The position numbers and the translations under genes were made by a program. Below, piece by piece: positions 10,135-20,333 of a DNA stretch of 64,000 nucleotides; the first letter of the stretch is position 1; each line of letters starts with the position of its first letter. This stretch comes from Fulvia fulva (Eukaryota > Ascomycota > Dothideomycetes > Mycosphaerellales > Mycosphaerellaceae), in assembly GCF_020509005.1 (NCBI RefSeq), contig NC_063020.1, positions 2,232,001-2,296,000 of the forward strand, read 5' to 3'. A model generated the notes under the pieces. It did not search any database. It was not told the origin of the DNA and worked only from the letters and a program-made list of their open reading frames with translations.

Positions 10135-12342
10135 CTATGCAAGTTGCAATCCAGTACGCATATTCTCCACCGTCTTTACTCCAACACCCTTCAACTTTCC
10201 AAGCTGATTAAGAGTTGTGACACTATCATCCAGATCGCATAGACAATTCACGATAGCTTCTGCTTTCTTCGCGCCGACACCCTTTAGAAGCTTGATTTGA
10301 CTGACGTCTTTTGTGTTGATGATCTCTAGTAACTGTTTCGTTCGGGGAGTCTGTGCTATCAATGCCGTTGCAAGTTCGTCGTCGGAGTCGTTATCTGGCG
10401 GAGGTGTTCGCTTCGTGCATGGCTCTGGGTCTGACGGTGTTGGGCGGTGTAGACTTTGCAAGGCAGGTCGCCGTATCTTGGTTCGTGGTCGGTATACGAA
10501 GCCTTCGTCTTCGTCGTAGTTCTGTTCCTCCTCCTGCGCTTCGTGATAGCTCTCGTCTTCATCAGTCCTCTGTTTTCGGCGTGCGGTCCTTTCTACGGGC
10601 TCCGGTTGATCTTCGTACACAGCGGCACGGGCGTGCTTTGCTGCCTTCTGTGCATCGATCTTGTCCTGGAGAGCCGACATCTTGCGAACGAGCTTCTCGT
10701 TGCCTGGAAAGTGTGGTAGCGCCAGCTGGTACATCTTCAAAGCACTGACGTCCTCGCCTCGAACCTGGTGTTGCTTCGCCATGAGCAAGTACTGTAGCCC
10801 TTCGGCCCGTTCAGTTTCCTGACCTTCCACGCGCTTCTCCAATGCATCGAGTCGTTTCTGTACCTCATCCGAGATCGGATCTGCCGCCACTGCTGTCTGA
10901 TCTATCCTGCCTGCAAGCGCTTCAGTCACTTTGCGCTCGATCAAGGCCTCGATGGCATCCTGCGACATGCCAGCTTCCACCTCGCTTTTCTTGGCAGCCT
11001 TCGCTGGCCTGCCGAAAGCTTCTCTGCTTGCCATCCTCTTAGGCGACTTGATAGCAGTCACTTCCGCTCGTGACTGTCTTGCCTGGGCTGTGTTTGCGAT
11101 AGGTGATGGCCTGGGTGCGGCTTTCGGCTTGTCTGAGAACACTGCAAAGCTCTTTGCAGGCTTCGGCACGTTCGGCACGTCTTGCAGGTGACTGCTGTGC
11201 GATAGGATCTTCGGTCGCAAAGGTTGTCGGTTCATGGAGGGTACAGCCGCACTGGCCTCCTTACCACCCTCGAGCTTGCTCTTTCCGGCCGGCGGATCGC
11301 GGAAGAACGACTGGTTCTCAATCTCGTTGACCTCGATCTTCTTGGTGCGGTTCGCAAAGTTCAGACTGCTGAGGGTATCCAGTTGGTAGCTTCGTACCGG
11401 TGCTAGATTCAGGATCATCACTGTCAGGCCATTGTTCTGTCCAAGTGCCAGGATTCGCGTCATCTTCGATTCTCGATATGGCACACGCGTTTGCTTCTTC
11501 GAGATCGCCTCAACACATGAAGCCAACACGAAAAGTGACTTGTTGATGGCCGAGCTTTCCACGAGGCGGTCTTTGTTATTGTCCGTTCGTCGGTTGTCCT
11601 CGGAGCCAGCCAGATCAATAGCCGAGGCGGTGCCAACACGTACTTCCTCTCCGATCGTCTGCGTGATTTTGACGCAAAGTACCGCGTGTGATCGGGACGA
11701 GTGTGCGTTGAGCTTGGTGGCCGAGGTCGATCGATTGACGTTGGCCTGGTCGTAGAGCTGCTCAAACTCCTTCAGCGACGTGCATGGTCTCTCGGTGAGT
11801 CCCACGACTACCGCCTTGCCGCTTTGGTTGTCGCGAATAGGCAGACCGGCGGGTGTCCGCTTGTCTGGAGGCTCGAAAAGGTCGAACACGCGGTCGTTGT
11901 AGATCTCGTAGTAGCTCATGGCGACTTCCACCTGCGTCTCGCCAGATGTGTCCTTCTCCAGCTTTCGCGCTCTCCTGTATATGCTAGAGAGCAGACGCGG
12001 TATTGCACCTCGGTCTGCCATAGCCTTGCCACCACGCATTGTGTGCGTCTTGCCCGTGCCTGTAACGCCATACGCGAAAAGGGTGACATCGAAGCCCTTG
12101 AACAGGTGCTTGACTGTCGGTGAGATCTCGTTGTCGAAGATGTCTGCCTGAGTTGCCGTCTGGTCGTAGACGCTGCTGAAGTGAAAGCTGTACAGCTCCG
12201 ACTCCTTCTTGGGGTTGGGTATCCGGACTATGCTCTTGCTGTCGGCCTTGTCGCCTGGCGCACTCGACGCGGTGACGATGACATCCTTCTCGATCTCGTT
12301 CTTGAGCAGCGGGCGTACGCGAGCCACGACTCGCACGCTCAT
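10135..12342 (-). CDS. Kinesin motor with C-terminal helix-hairpin-helix (Kid/KIF22-like)
   Basis: Single exon of 735 residues. Residues 1-340 form a kinesin motor: P-loop VTGTGKT with Lys98, switch I NAHSSRSH, switch II DLAGSE, and the end-of-motor block LSSLNFANRTKKI. The middle is disordered and basic with short helical parts, including a tetratricopeptide-like piece (LQYLLMAKQHQVRGEDVSAL). The last 55 residues contain two GVGxKxxE turns (LKGVGAKKAEAI and LKGVGVKTVENM), a helix-hairpin-helix DNA-binding pair. N-terminal motor plus C-terminal HhH is the layout of kinesin-10 chromokinesins such as KIF22/Kid, so a role moving or orienting chromosomes on spindle microtubules is inferred. The position before the P-loop Gly-Thr is Val rather than the common Gln (AYGVTGTGKT). 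Divergent from the secreted protein at 13524. Confidence 0.9.
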   Translation of the reverse strand: MSVRVVARVRPLLKNEIEKDVIVTASSAPGDKADSKSIVRIPNPKKESELYSFHFSSVYDQTATQADIFDNEISPTVKHLFKGFDVTLFAYGVTGTGKTHTMRGGKAMADRGAIPRLLSSIYRRARKLEKDTSGETQVEVAMSYYEIYNDRVFDLFEPPDKRTPAGLPIRDNQSGKAVVVGLTERPCTSLKEFEQLYDQANVNRSTSATKLNAHSSRSHAVLCVKITQTIGEEVRVGTASAIDLAGSEDNRRTDNNKDRLVESSAINKSLFVLASCVEAISKKQTRVPYRESKMTRILALGQNNGLTVMILNLAPVRSYQLDTLSSLNFANRTKKIEVNEIENQSFFRDPPAGKSKLEGGKEASAAVPSMNRQPLRPKILSHSSHLQDVPNVPKPAKSFAVFSDKPKAAPRPSPIANTAQARQSRAEVTAIKSPKRMASREAFGRPAKAAKKSEVEAGMSQDAIEALIERKVTEALAGRIDQTAVAADPISDEVQKRLDALEKRVEGQETERAEGLQYLLMAKQHQVRGEDVSALKMYQLALPHFPGNEKLVRKMSALQDKIDAQKAAKHARAAVYEDQPEPVERTARRKQRTDEDESYHEAQEEEQNYDEDEGFVYRPRTKIRRPALQSLHRPTPSDPEPCTKRTPPPDNDSDDELATALIAQTPRTKQLLEIINTKDVSQIKLLKGVGAKKAEAIVNCLCDLDDSVTTLNQLGKLKGVGVKTVENMRTGLQLA

Positions 12343-13523
12343 GTCGCCCCACTGTAGGATGTCAGTGGAATATGGGGCGTAGTTGGCGAATGTTGATGCA
12401 AGCGAAGGAGCTCGTCTTCAACCTGGAATGCTCACGCGAGGCGCGACTTTACAAGGGTGATCGTTCTAAGGGGGTTGGCCGGGAGACGGCTCGAGCTCAG
12501 CTTCCTTTTCCACTGCGATTTCTTGTCAATGAACATACAACACAGCACTGTCCTAACCGGAGAGAAGATGCAATGAATGAGTACAAGATGGCTCGAAAGC
12601 ACGAAGGGGACTTTTGTGACCTTACTGTAGTCTGTGATCACCGTGACCGGAGGTTGCACGAAACATCCGCGGACCAATCCCTATAGAGGAGGCCTCTCCC
12701 GGCAATCTAGTCGTGCTAGTCTACCATCAGGTCGATACATTCCCTTTGAGGCTTCGGAGAGATTGTTGCAAGGTAATGAATAGTCGGAGTGAGTCGCCAA
12801 CGTTCAGTCGAGGCAATTGATGATGCTGAGACAAGACATCACGACGAGATATTGAAGACTACGTCTGACTGTCGTTGGGACCGCTTTGGAGCCTATGTCC
12901 ACCGATCCAGACCACAACCAGGCCATCTGGCGGTGACAGCTTCTCTCTGCACACTCTTCGCTAACAACCACATAGACCATCAGGACTCGACTTGAAAGAC
13001 AACACGGAAAACACGGCCTTCTTGGGCACGGCAGAATCAATACCATCGGAACGGACATGAAACACCCGCATCTCAACTTCTCGTCCATCGGAGGGCGCTT
13101 AGCCAATCATCGCGCGTACTCGTTCCAAACCATCCATTTCTGAGGTGCAGCCGCCGACCTCACCTGTCGATGCACGAAGAGGATGTCCTACCGACGCGCT
13201 GCATATCAATAGACCTCGCACGGGGCAAGGGGTGCGCCGAAGACGGCCATGAACACGACGCAGCGCGAGCCTGATACCCACGCGACCAAGCTTGTGCTCA
13301 CCATGTCTTTGACGGAGCGAGACAGTGTAGGACGGGAGCCTTCATTATCTTCTTGTTCGCGCCCTTGTTCTCTTTCCCTGAGATCAGCATATTCTTTCTC
13401 TACTTGTGTCACTCTTTGGTTGTCTTTGCTTTCGTTTCCTGTTGCCGCTGACTGGAGCTGGTCTTCAGATCGTACATACTAATCCATACTCCATCGTTCG
13501 TTTCTACAGCAAGAAGTACAGAT
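12343..13523. other. Divergent promoter region, 1.2 kb
   Basis: Separates the kinesin gene (minus) from the secreted-protein gene (plus) and so holds both promoters. The last 150 bp before 13524 are rich in C and T, a common feature upstream of fungal transcription starts. No gene seen. Confidence 0.45.
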
Positions 13524-14834
13524 ATGCTATCAGTGCGAGATGTTCTTCTGCTTGTGCTCTGCACCCGACTGGCAGATGCGTCGCCGCTGTTGGCGAGGTA
13601 TGCCAACACCACTTTGAGCCGATCAGCATACGCCTCGACCTCATCGAGCACAACTAGCTACGCATACATACAACCCGCGCATGCAGACATTACCTCCACG
13701 TCGAAGACATGCACGACTTCTACGGAGTCAGAACCGGACCTCCCACCATCGGAGTCGCCTTCAGCATACGGCTTGGGAGTTCTCACTGCCCCGGCTCCGA
13801 CTACGCCGCCAGCACCAACGTTTACATTTGTCGGACAGGGATCGACATCAGAAGCAGCGCCGCATTATACTTATGCACCGGAACAATCAAGCAGTAGCAT
13901 AGGAGTCGCGTCAGCAAGCAGCTACAGCACACGACGGTACCGCAACGTGTCCACCATCACTCGATCCAGCAGCACTCTGATCACGCTTTACACGACTGTG
14001 CAACCGAAAGGATATGGTGCTCTGCAGACCGGCTCGAGAGGCGATGTCACTGTCACTTCAATAACGACCATCTATCCAGATGTAGCGTCCTCTTCTAGCT
14101 TATCGCAGAAGCCTGAGCAGACGGCGTCCAGTTCCGATGCTGGAGCACATGGCAATGAAGCTCCGGCACATACGAGCTCATCAAAACCCAAAGCATCTGC
14201 TACCGGCTCGAAGGAGGCTCCCCAATATTCTAGCACAAGTGAAGACGAGGCAACGACGACCTCGAGCGAACATAGTGCTACCTCGACCAAGATATCGACA
14301 ACATTGTTCGCATATGAGCCAGCAGACGATGAGACTACATCAACAACCGCTTACAGCACCGCGACCACGACAGAAAGCTCAGCCACGAGCACATCACAGT
14401 CAAGTCAACCATCCTACGCCTACCCACTGCCTAATTCCTCAGGTAGCGAGGCGGTGGTCATCAGCACATCACCCTCGGAGCAGCCATCATACGCCTACCC
14501 TCTTCCATATTCCTCAAGCAGCGAGGCAATCACCACCGCAGAGCCCTCTGCAACGGCGTACGGCCCAGCGACAGTTCAAACAAGCTGGCCCCCTGTCATC
14601 GTCAGCTCATATGCCGACTTAGCAGCTCCAAGCTCGACAATGGCTCAGTCGTCGACGTCAACAATACTCGGGGGCATCACGATCGTGCCCGTCAATCCAT
14701 ATTCAACTGCCGGTGCCGACGAGGACAAGGTGACCGTGACCGTGACCGTGACCGTGACCGTGACCGTCACCGATGCTGGCGTGACCGAAACGGTGACGGT
14801 TGCGAAGGAGACTGTTACTGTGAAGGCGTATTGA
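13524..14834 (+). CDS. Secreted Ser/Thr-rich low-complexity protein with Thr-Val repeat tail
   Basis: Single exon of 436 residues. It starts with a signal peptide (MLSVRDVLLLVLCTRLADAS). Almost all the rest is Ser, Thr, Ala, Pro and Tyr, suited to dense O-mannosylation. Two adjacent 25-residue units each contain QPSYAYPLP. The C-terminus consists of alternating Thr-Val encoded by a hexanucleotide repeat, then TDAGVTETVTVAKETVTVKAY. There is no hydrophobic C-terminal segment, so a GPI anchor is unlikely. Predicted cell-wall-associated or secreted glycoprotein; function unknown. The repeat tracts make it a candidate for length variation between strains. Confidence 0.75.
   Translation: MLSVRDVLLLVLCTRLADASPLLARYANTTLSRSAYASTSSSTTSYAYIQPAHADITSTSKTCTTSTESEPDLPPSESPSAYGLGVLTAPAPTTPPAPTFTFVGQGSTSEAAPHYTYAPEQSSSSIGVASASSYSTRRYRNVSTITRSSSTLITLYTTVQPKGYGALQTGSRGDVTVTSITTIYPDVASSSSLSQKPEQTASSSDAGAHGNEAPAHTSSSKPKASATGSKEAPQYSSTSEDEATTTSSEHSATSTKISTTLFAYEPADDETTSTTAYSTATTTESSATSTSQSSQPSYAYPLPNSSGSEAVVISTSPSEQPSYAYPLPYSSSSEAITTAEPSATAYGPATVQTSWPPVIVSSYADLAAPSSTMAQSSTSTILGGITIVPVNPYSTAGADEDKVTVTVTVTVTVTVTDAGVTETVTVAKETVTVKAY
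14406..14532 (+). repeat. 75-bp coding direct repeat
   Basis: Two copies start at 14406 and 14481, each opening CARCCATCMTACGCCTACCC and coding for QPSYAYPLP followed by a Ser/Glu-rich stretch. The second copy is incomplete. Confidence 0.65.
14730..14771 (+). repeat. GTGACC hexanucleotide repeat in coding sequence
   Basis: Six perfect GTGACC copies (14730-14765) plus one GTCACC variant encode alternating Val-Thr. Unit length is a multiple of three, so copy-number change would lengthen or shorten the protein without a frameshift. Confidence 0.9.
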
Positions 14835-15188
14835 GCATGTATTTGTGAGCGAAGAATCGTAGGTGTTAAAATCAAAATCGATGTTGTCTGTTCCGCGAGA
14901 GAGATGTAGATACAGTAATGTATACAGTACACAAGTCTGAACTACCATGATCCCTACAATGTCAATGCATGTCATACAAAAATGCTGGCCAAAGAAGTGC
15001 AGTCTTACGGCAGCAGGGACGCCACCGTTGGAGGAAGCTGCAGGCCGAAACATGCCGGTCATGCTTCGCTCGAGCTCCCACTTCGACGGCACATTATTGT
15101 ACGACAGCACTACATCATCTCAGCACATCACACTGTTGTTGTCTTTTCTCTTTTCGTTGATTCCATTGCATTGCGCGGATCTACCAAC
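14835..15188. other. Spacer before SYP1
   Basis: Contains the 3' region of the secreted-protein gene and the SYP1 promoter. The last 100 bp are pyrimidine- and TTG-rich. Nothing else seen. Confidence 0.4.
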
Positions 15189-18168
15189 ATGGACCGGACG
15201 GATTACGCGGGCATGCTGGTAAGCAAGGACATGCGCTCCACTCAGCTTCCGCGTGTTTGGGCGTACAAGAAACATGATGCTGATGAGAGCCAATCGCATA
15301 GCCCAAGCTGCAGCCTACGCAAGCGGTTGATATTCTGAATGATCGCGTGCGGCAGGTGGGAAGGTTGAATACCACGATTGCGGACTGGCTTCAAGTGAGT
15401 GTTCAGAGATGAAGGCTGGCGCATTGCGCGCAAAGCCGGAGACTGACGAGGTGGTGGTAGGAACGGAGCAGGCTGGAAGAACAGTACGCTGCTGGTCTCA
15501 GGAAGCTTGCGCGAAAGGCGTTGGATGATATCGATCTTGGGTATGGACCGACGAATCGTTGTCGCAAGGCAAGACATTAACCCGGCACAGCATCTTCTCA
15601 ACGCCATGGAGCGCCCTCACCAACTCCCTCGACACCCAAGCCGATGCGCACGCCTCCCTCGCCTCGAAGATCGATGTCGATGTCGAAGCGCCGTTACGCG
15701 CCTTTGCTAGCAGCAACCGCGAAATGCAGTCGATGAGCACTGTGCAGGGCAACTTGGCGGCTATCGCAAAGGACATCGACAAGGCACAGCAAAAGTCGGA
15801 GAAACTGCAGGGCAAAGGCGAAAAAGCTGAGGCGAACAAGGTCGCGAATGCCACTTCGGATCTGGACAATGCGCGAGCGCAGTGGGACTCGCAGGCGCCG
15901 TATGTTTTCGAGCAGCTGCAGGCCTTGGATGAGACTCGGGTCAACCACTTGCGAGATCTGTTGACGCAGTTTGAGACATTGGAAGCCGATCAGGTGGAGA
16001 AGAGCAGAGTCGCGGCTGAGTCTTGCTTGAATGTGCTGTTGAACGTGGAGACGAAAGATGAGATCAAGACGTGGTCACTGAAGGCGCTCGCCTCGAAGCC
16101 TGCGGCCAATCGATCGAACAGGGCAAGCTTCATGCCTACATCGACTCCATCACGAGGTGCATCATCATCGGCCAATGCGCTTTCCACGATTCCGTCGAAT
16201 CCGGAGGACGATGCAAGTCAATACAGCGCAAGCACACCCGAACCCAGCAAGAAGGGCGGCTTTAAAGGACTCAAGCGACTTGGTACTGTCATGTCGCGGC
16301 GGTCTAGCAAGCAGCCCCAAGCATTGCCATCTACATCGGAATCGCCGGAACGGAAGCCTAGATCTGGGCCATTTGCAGCGCTGCGAAGGAACAAGGACTC
16401 GTATGGCCTAGAGCCACCTCAGGAAGAGTCTGGGTCGAGGCGCCCTGGTTCGCCATTGAGGATGGGCAGTGAGATTCTGGAAGCACCGCAGAGCAGACAG
16501 GAGCCAACGAGCCCGATTAGAGATCGAGCACCCCAGCTGGACGCCGTCAACATTCCACACATGAACGGCAGTAGGTCGCCGACATCTGCAGCATTCCCCA
16601 ATGGCAGTCACCAAGGAGACCTGGCAGACCTGGACCCGCCGAAGCCAGCCCAACCCGAAGCACCGATGATGCCAACGATATCTGAGCCACAAAGAGACAG
16701 TCAAGGCTATAGCTTGCCCCAGCGAGACCTTGATCCTATTTCGCAGGCGCAGGCAGACGCAGCGGCTGAACGTGCGGAGCCTGCTTATAATGTCAACATT
16801 CGACAAGAGCCGATCAGAGAAGAAGGCAGTGAGGTAGCACTTGCGAATGTCGCGACAAAGCTGCAGGCTCCTCCCATCACACAACGAAGGCTTGGAACTG
16901 TGCGTGGTCGTCGTGATGCTCGCAATAGCGCTGTGATCAGCACCTACGGTCCGCCAGACCAAGCTGTAGCAAGACCTATTGCAGTCGCTGCACCTCCTAC
17001 CACAGAACGAGCGGTCGAGCCAACGCCTATCAATACACAAGTCGCAGCTCCTGTCGTCCAACCTCGTCCAGTGGCGACCGAGCCCTCTTCGAACTCTCTG
17101 GTGAACTCACCCTCTGGTGCGTTCACTGGGGCCGCGGCCGGAGGATCGACTTTCTCGTCGTTCAGTCCTACCAACGAGCCGCAGTCCCCTGGTGCAGCCT
17201 TCCGGCCGACATCGAGAGCTGCTACATTGGATGCTCACGACAACCAATCCATACGCTCTGGACGATCTACCGCCAGTCAAACCAACCGCCACCCTGATCT
17301 TCAAAAGCCCGGCCTCAGCTCTTCAATCGTCGAAACTGTCTCTGCTAAATTCGAGAGTGGTAATACTGTCTCGTCTTCGATCATCGGCGAGATCGCACTG
17401 GCACACAACTCTACAGATCGAAGCCCCAGTACCGGTCAGGAAATCATCCGCCTCGACCACTTCTCGAGCCTCGACAAGGTCGCCCCTAACCCTGCTTTCC
17501 TCAGTCAGAATCTCGATCGCGATGGCGAGTACTCCGTCAACCTCGCCACGCTAGGCTCGAAGACCCAGGTCGCGTTCAAGTATCAGCTTCGCGCTGACGA
17601 CGCTTTGACGCATACGCCACTGCTCTTGAGCCCTGTTCACAAGATTACACCAGATGCGACCATGGTCATCATCAAGTATTCTTTGCATCCTAACTTTGCT
17701 TTCCCATCTGGGACGAATAGCGTCACGTTGCACAATATCATGATTGTGCATGTTCTTGAAGGCGCGAGGGCGAGTGGGAGTCAAAGTAAACCCCCAGGTT
17801 AGTATTCCCTCCCCACTGATCCGCACTGAGCTTATGGCTAACAATCTTCTTTTACAGGTACATTCGCCCGTGAAAAGAACCTCCACTTCTGGAACCTCGG
17901 CGATGTCACCCTCAGCCAGGGCGCCGAACCGCAACAACTCCTCGTCAAGTTCACGACAGAGAGTGAGGCTACCGGTGGCCACATTGAGGCCAAATGGGAC
18001 ATCAGCGGTGACGAAGCGCAAGCTCTCGGCTCTGGCCTGACTGTCAGCGCTGCTGAGGCGGATCATGATCCCTTCGCAGACGAGAATGCAAACCCAGCTG
18101 GTGGATGGAAGTTGGTGCCGAATGTGAAGAAGTTGGTGAGTGGGAACTATGTGGCGAAGACGCAGTAG
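15189..18168 (+). CDS. SYP1: Endocytic F-BAR/muniscin adaptor Syp1
   Basis: Five exons: 15189-15218, 15302-15394, 15461-15540, 15591-17797 and 17858-18168, giving 906 residues. All junctions keep frame and use GT...AG; intron 3 (50 bp) carries a CATTAAC branch site. The spliced N-terminus reads MDRTDYAGML, PKLQPTQAVDILNDR, then WLQERSRLEEQYAAGLRKLA and GIFSTPW, the start of the F-BAR domain of the Syp1/FCHo family. The middle (about 260-640) is disordered, Ser/Pro-rich. The C-terminus (about 640-906) matches the mu-homology domain, ending HFWNLGDVTL...GGWKLVPNVKKLVSGNY. In yeast Syp1 binds membranes and cargo early in clathrin-mediated endocytosis and marks septation sites; the same role is inferred. 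Without the three small 5' introns the conserved start would be missed. Confidence 0.92.
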
Positions 18169-18254
18169 AGGGGTGGAGGTGTAGATAGTGGTTGCGTTCT
18201 ATTGATACCCTGAGAAGACTGAAGAGTTGCACATAATATGTAGTACAAAGATTG

Positions 18255-18260
18255 AATAAA
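18255..18260 (+). terminator. Candidate poly(A) signal for SYP1
   Basis: A perfect AATAAA lies 87 bp after the SYP1 stop codon in an AT-richer stretch. Position fits a 3' end signal; not proven. Confidence 0.35.
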
Positions 18261-18356
18261 AGGTATTGCTTCCTTAAGTCGGCTTGGCCGCTGTATCTTG
18301 GAGTGGTGCTTGGTGGTGGGGCGTTATCATGTGACGGCATTGCTTAAGAGGGCGCA

Positions 18357-18704
18357 ATGTGGCACTCATACCTCTACGCCCTCTCCTGGCCGATGAGACT
18401 TCTGAGGCGACAACTTTCAATCCTGGTCACTGCAACCACAAATAGAGGCTACGCAATCCCGGTACCACGATCAGCAACACGAGAAGCGAGACGCAATATA
18501 CATCTGGCTCCAATGGACAACGCAGCTGCAGCCATGGCGGCAATCGATGTCGAGACGCAGTGCGCTGTTGAGATGGCTAATAGGAAGAGGTGTCAAGGGA
18601 GCTTGCGGTGCAAGAGACATGGCATGGCGAAGAAGAGGGCGGTGCCGGGGAGGATTATGCCGTTTGATCAGTTGTTGGCGCTGAGTCCTGTCGTTGAGAC
18701 GTAG
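18357..18704 (+). CDS. Small SCA7 zinc-motif protein (ataxin-7/Sgf73-like domain only)
   Basis: The frame is open from an ATG at 18357 (115 residues). The recognisable part starts at the ATG at 18513, giving 63 residues, and I think that is the likelier start. Counting from 18513, Cys17, Cys27, Cys33 and His36 form C-x9-C-x5-C-x2-H, the atypical zinc motif of the SCA7 domain. It is followed by the typical block GMAKKRAVPGRIMPFDQLL, as in Sgf73/ataxin-7 (MGAKRAVPGR...FDQLL from memory). In SAGA the SCA7 domain of Sgf73/ataxin-7 contacts nucleosomes and links the deubiquitinase module to the complex. Here the motif makes up almost the whole protein, so a free-standing chromatin or SAGA-related role is only inferred. 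Alternative: 3' remnant of a longer gene. Confidence 0.65.
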   Translation: MWHSYLYALSWPMRLLRRQLSILVTATTNRGYAIPVPRSATREARRNIHLAPMDNAAAAMAAIDVETQCAVEMANRKRCQGSLRCKRHGMAKKRAVPGRIMPFDQLLALSPVVET

Positions 18705-19037
18705 ATGAAGGGCGAGGCATGGTATCACGGCGGGGCTATTTCAGCTCGTCCCTGGACGTAGTGTGAGCCAATCATGCTCGAAGGTGGCGTTTCTGTTGCG
18801 ATGTACTGGGCTATTGTGACCCCGATGGACTTGTGGACCACCATTGTGGAGCGCGGCCTTCTAGGCTCTAACATACATTGAAGTGCTGGCCTACAACACG
18901 ACCTCTCTGAATCACGGTCATTTCCTCCTCGAATCAAAGCCTCGACCCAACCTGAGAGCTGAGTTCAGCTTGCTTACTCCAGCACTTATACGCTCCCTCG
19001 CGTCCCCTTGTGGCATCGAACACCTGCAAACCTCGCA
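18705..19037. other. Spacer between convergent genes
   Basis: Lies between the 3' ends of the SCA7-type gene and the 2EXR-type gene at 19038. Nothing recognisable. Confidence 0.4.
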
Positions 19038-20333
19038 CTATACCTCCTCGGCTTCCATGCTTCTCACATTCTCCTCCGCCCGATGTGCCAATGTAGTCCA
19101 CTTCTCCTCCGCTACAATGTCGGCTGCGGCGCGCACATTCCCGAGAATACACTTCTCCGACGAAACGCCATCCTCGCCTCCATCGTGCACCTCGACGTGC
19201 TGGTCTGTCTGGTTGGAAGCATTCTTGACCAAAGTGGGCAGGAATTGGATGCCGGTGCCGGTCAGCCCGGACTTCTTGACCAGCGCCTGCAGCTCATCGA
19301 TCCTTGCTTTGAGGGGCAGGCAACGAGAAAGCGCCGTGAATGCGTAGGAGGAGTCGAGCTGTTCGTCTTCAAGATACTGGATGTAGTCCTGTGGTAGACC
19401 AGACAGGGTGACGGTGATGTGTGGTCCGAGGCGAGACAAAGGCCAGAGCATCCTGAAGAAACTGAAACTCTCCGCGTGGCCGGGAACACTAATGCGCACC
19501 GAGAGGGTGTCGACGTTCGATGCTTGAACGATCGTGGCGAGGAGGTATAGTCGACGATTGATGTAGGGACTTGGGGTCCACATGCCGTGCGTGTCGTCGC
19601 TCATAGGCGCGGCGATGATGCCGCATCGATCTTCGATTACGATCTCCACATGCATGGTGCTTGCGTTGGCCGGGATCTCGGGAAAGGCTGCGAGCTCTCT
19701 AGCAATATTCTGTGCAGGTCCGAGGATGCTCGCAGATGCGAGACCGTATCGCACTGTTGTCGAAGGACGGTCCGTGCGGCACTTGCAGTCGTGTCTGCTG
19801 CAGGTAGAGGTGGTCTTGCCGCCTGGTGGCCCGTAATACTGCTGTGGTGCAATGATGCTCTGAATATTCGGTGGATTGTTCATGTTCGGCATGGGTGCCT
19901 GCACGGCTCCTTGTCTTGGCGCACCACCAGTACATCTGATCTGGCTGGAGTGGATGCGCATGAGATGGAAGCTGCCTCGAGCCACAGACTTGTCTAGAAA
20001 GCCCTGAGCTTCGTCTTGGACCATTTTACATGTTGACAGGATCTGCGAGTGGAGACGCTTTCCTGGGCGATGCTCAAGAAGCTCCTCGTAGACTAGCAGT
20101 CTGATGTCCTTGGGAAGTTTCAAGAATGGGAAACTTGCTTGTCTGTCGAGTTGGAGGAGCTGCTTCTGGGAGTCTGCATTTTTGAGCTTGACCGGGAGCG
20201 TGGTATTCTTCGAGCGCGCCTTGACGAATTCCTCGAGTTCATCGCGCTTGCAGCGCTTGTAGAATTCGATGCGCTCGGCCTCGGTATTAGTCGGTCTCTC
20301 AGAGATGATGAGAGGTGGTCGAAGTGCTGCCAT
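19038..20333 (-). CDS. 2EXR/F-box-type protein of unknown function
   Basis: Single exon of 431 residues from the ATG at 20333; an upstream in-frame ATG at 20417 would add 28 residues of unlikely sequence. The N-terminal 70 residues are charged with a KRDELEEFVKARS helix resembling a SAP-type hairpin. Around residues 80-110 lies FLKLPKDIRLLVYEELLEHR, then ILSTCKMVQDEAQGFL: this LPxxIRxxVYxxLL...ILxxCKxxxxEA pattern is the 2EXR/F-box-like motif that is widespread in dothideomycetes. The rest is not recognised. It contains a small Cys/His cluster (CSRHDCKC). One of eight such genes in the window. Family members may be ubiquitin-ligase adaptors, but this is unproven. Confidence 0.7.
   Translation of the reverse strand: MAALRPPLIISERPTNTEAERIEFYKRCKRDELEEFVKARSKNTTLPVKLKNADSQKQLLQLDRQASFPFLKLPKDIRLLVYEELLEHRPGKRLHSQILSTCKMVQDEAQGFLDKSVARGSFHLMRIHSSQIRCTGGAPRQGAVQAPMPNMNNPPNIQSIIAPQQYYGPPGGKTTSTCSRHDCKCRTDRPSTTVRYGLASASILGPAQNIARELAAFPEIPANASTMHVEIVIEDRCGIIAAPMSDDTHGMWTPSPYINRRLYLLATIVQASNVDTLSVRISVPGHAESFSFFRMLWPLSRLGPHITVTLSGLPQDYIQYLEDEQLDSSYAFTALSRCLPLKARIDELQALVKKSGLTGTGIQFLPTLVKNASNQTDQHVEVHDGGEDGVSSEKCILGNVRAAADIVAEEKWTTLAHRAEENVRSMEAEEV

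Noticed and set aside
16408..17061. A 217-codon ORF antisense to SYP1 exon 4
   Set aside because: Arg/Cys/Ser-rich composition, no homology, and fully inside the well-supported SYP1 coding exon.
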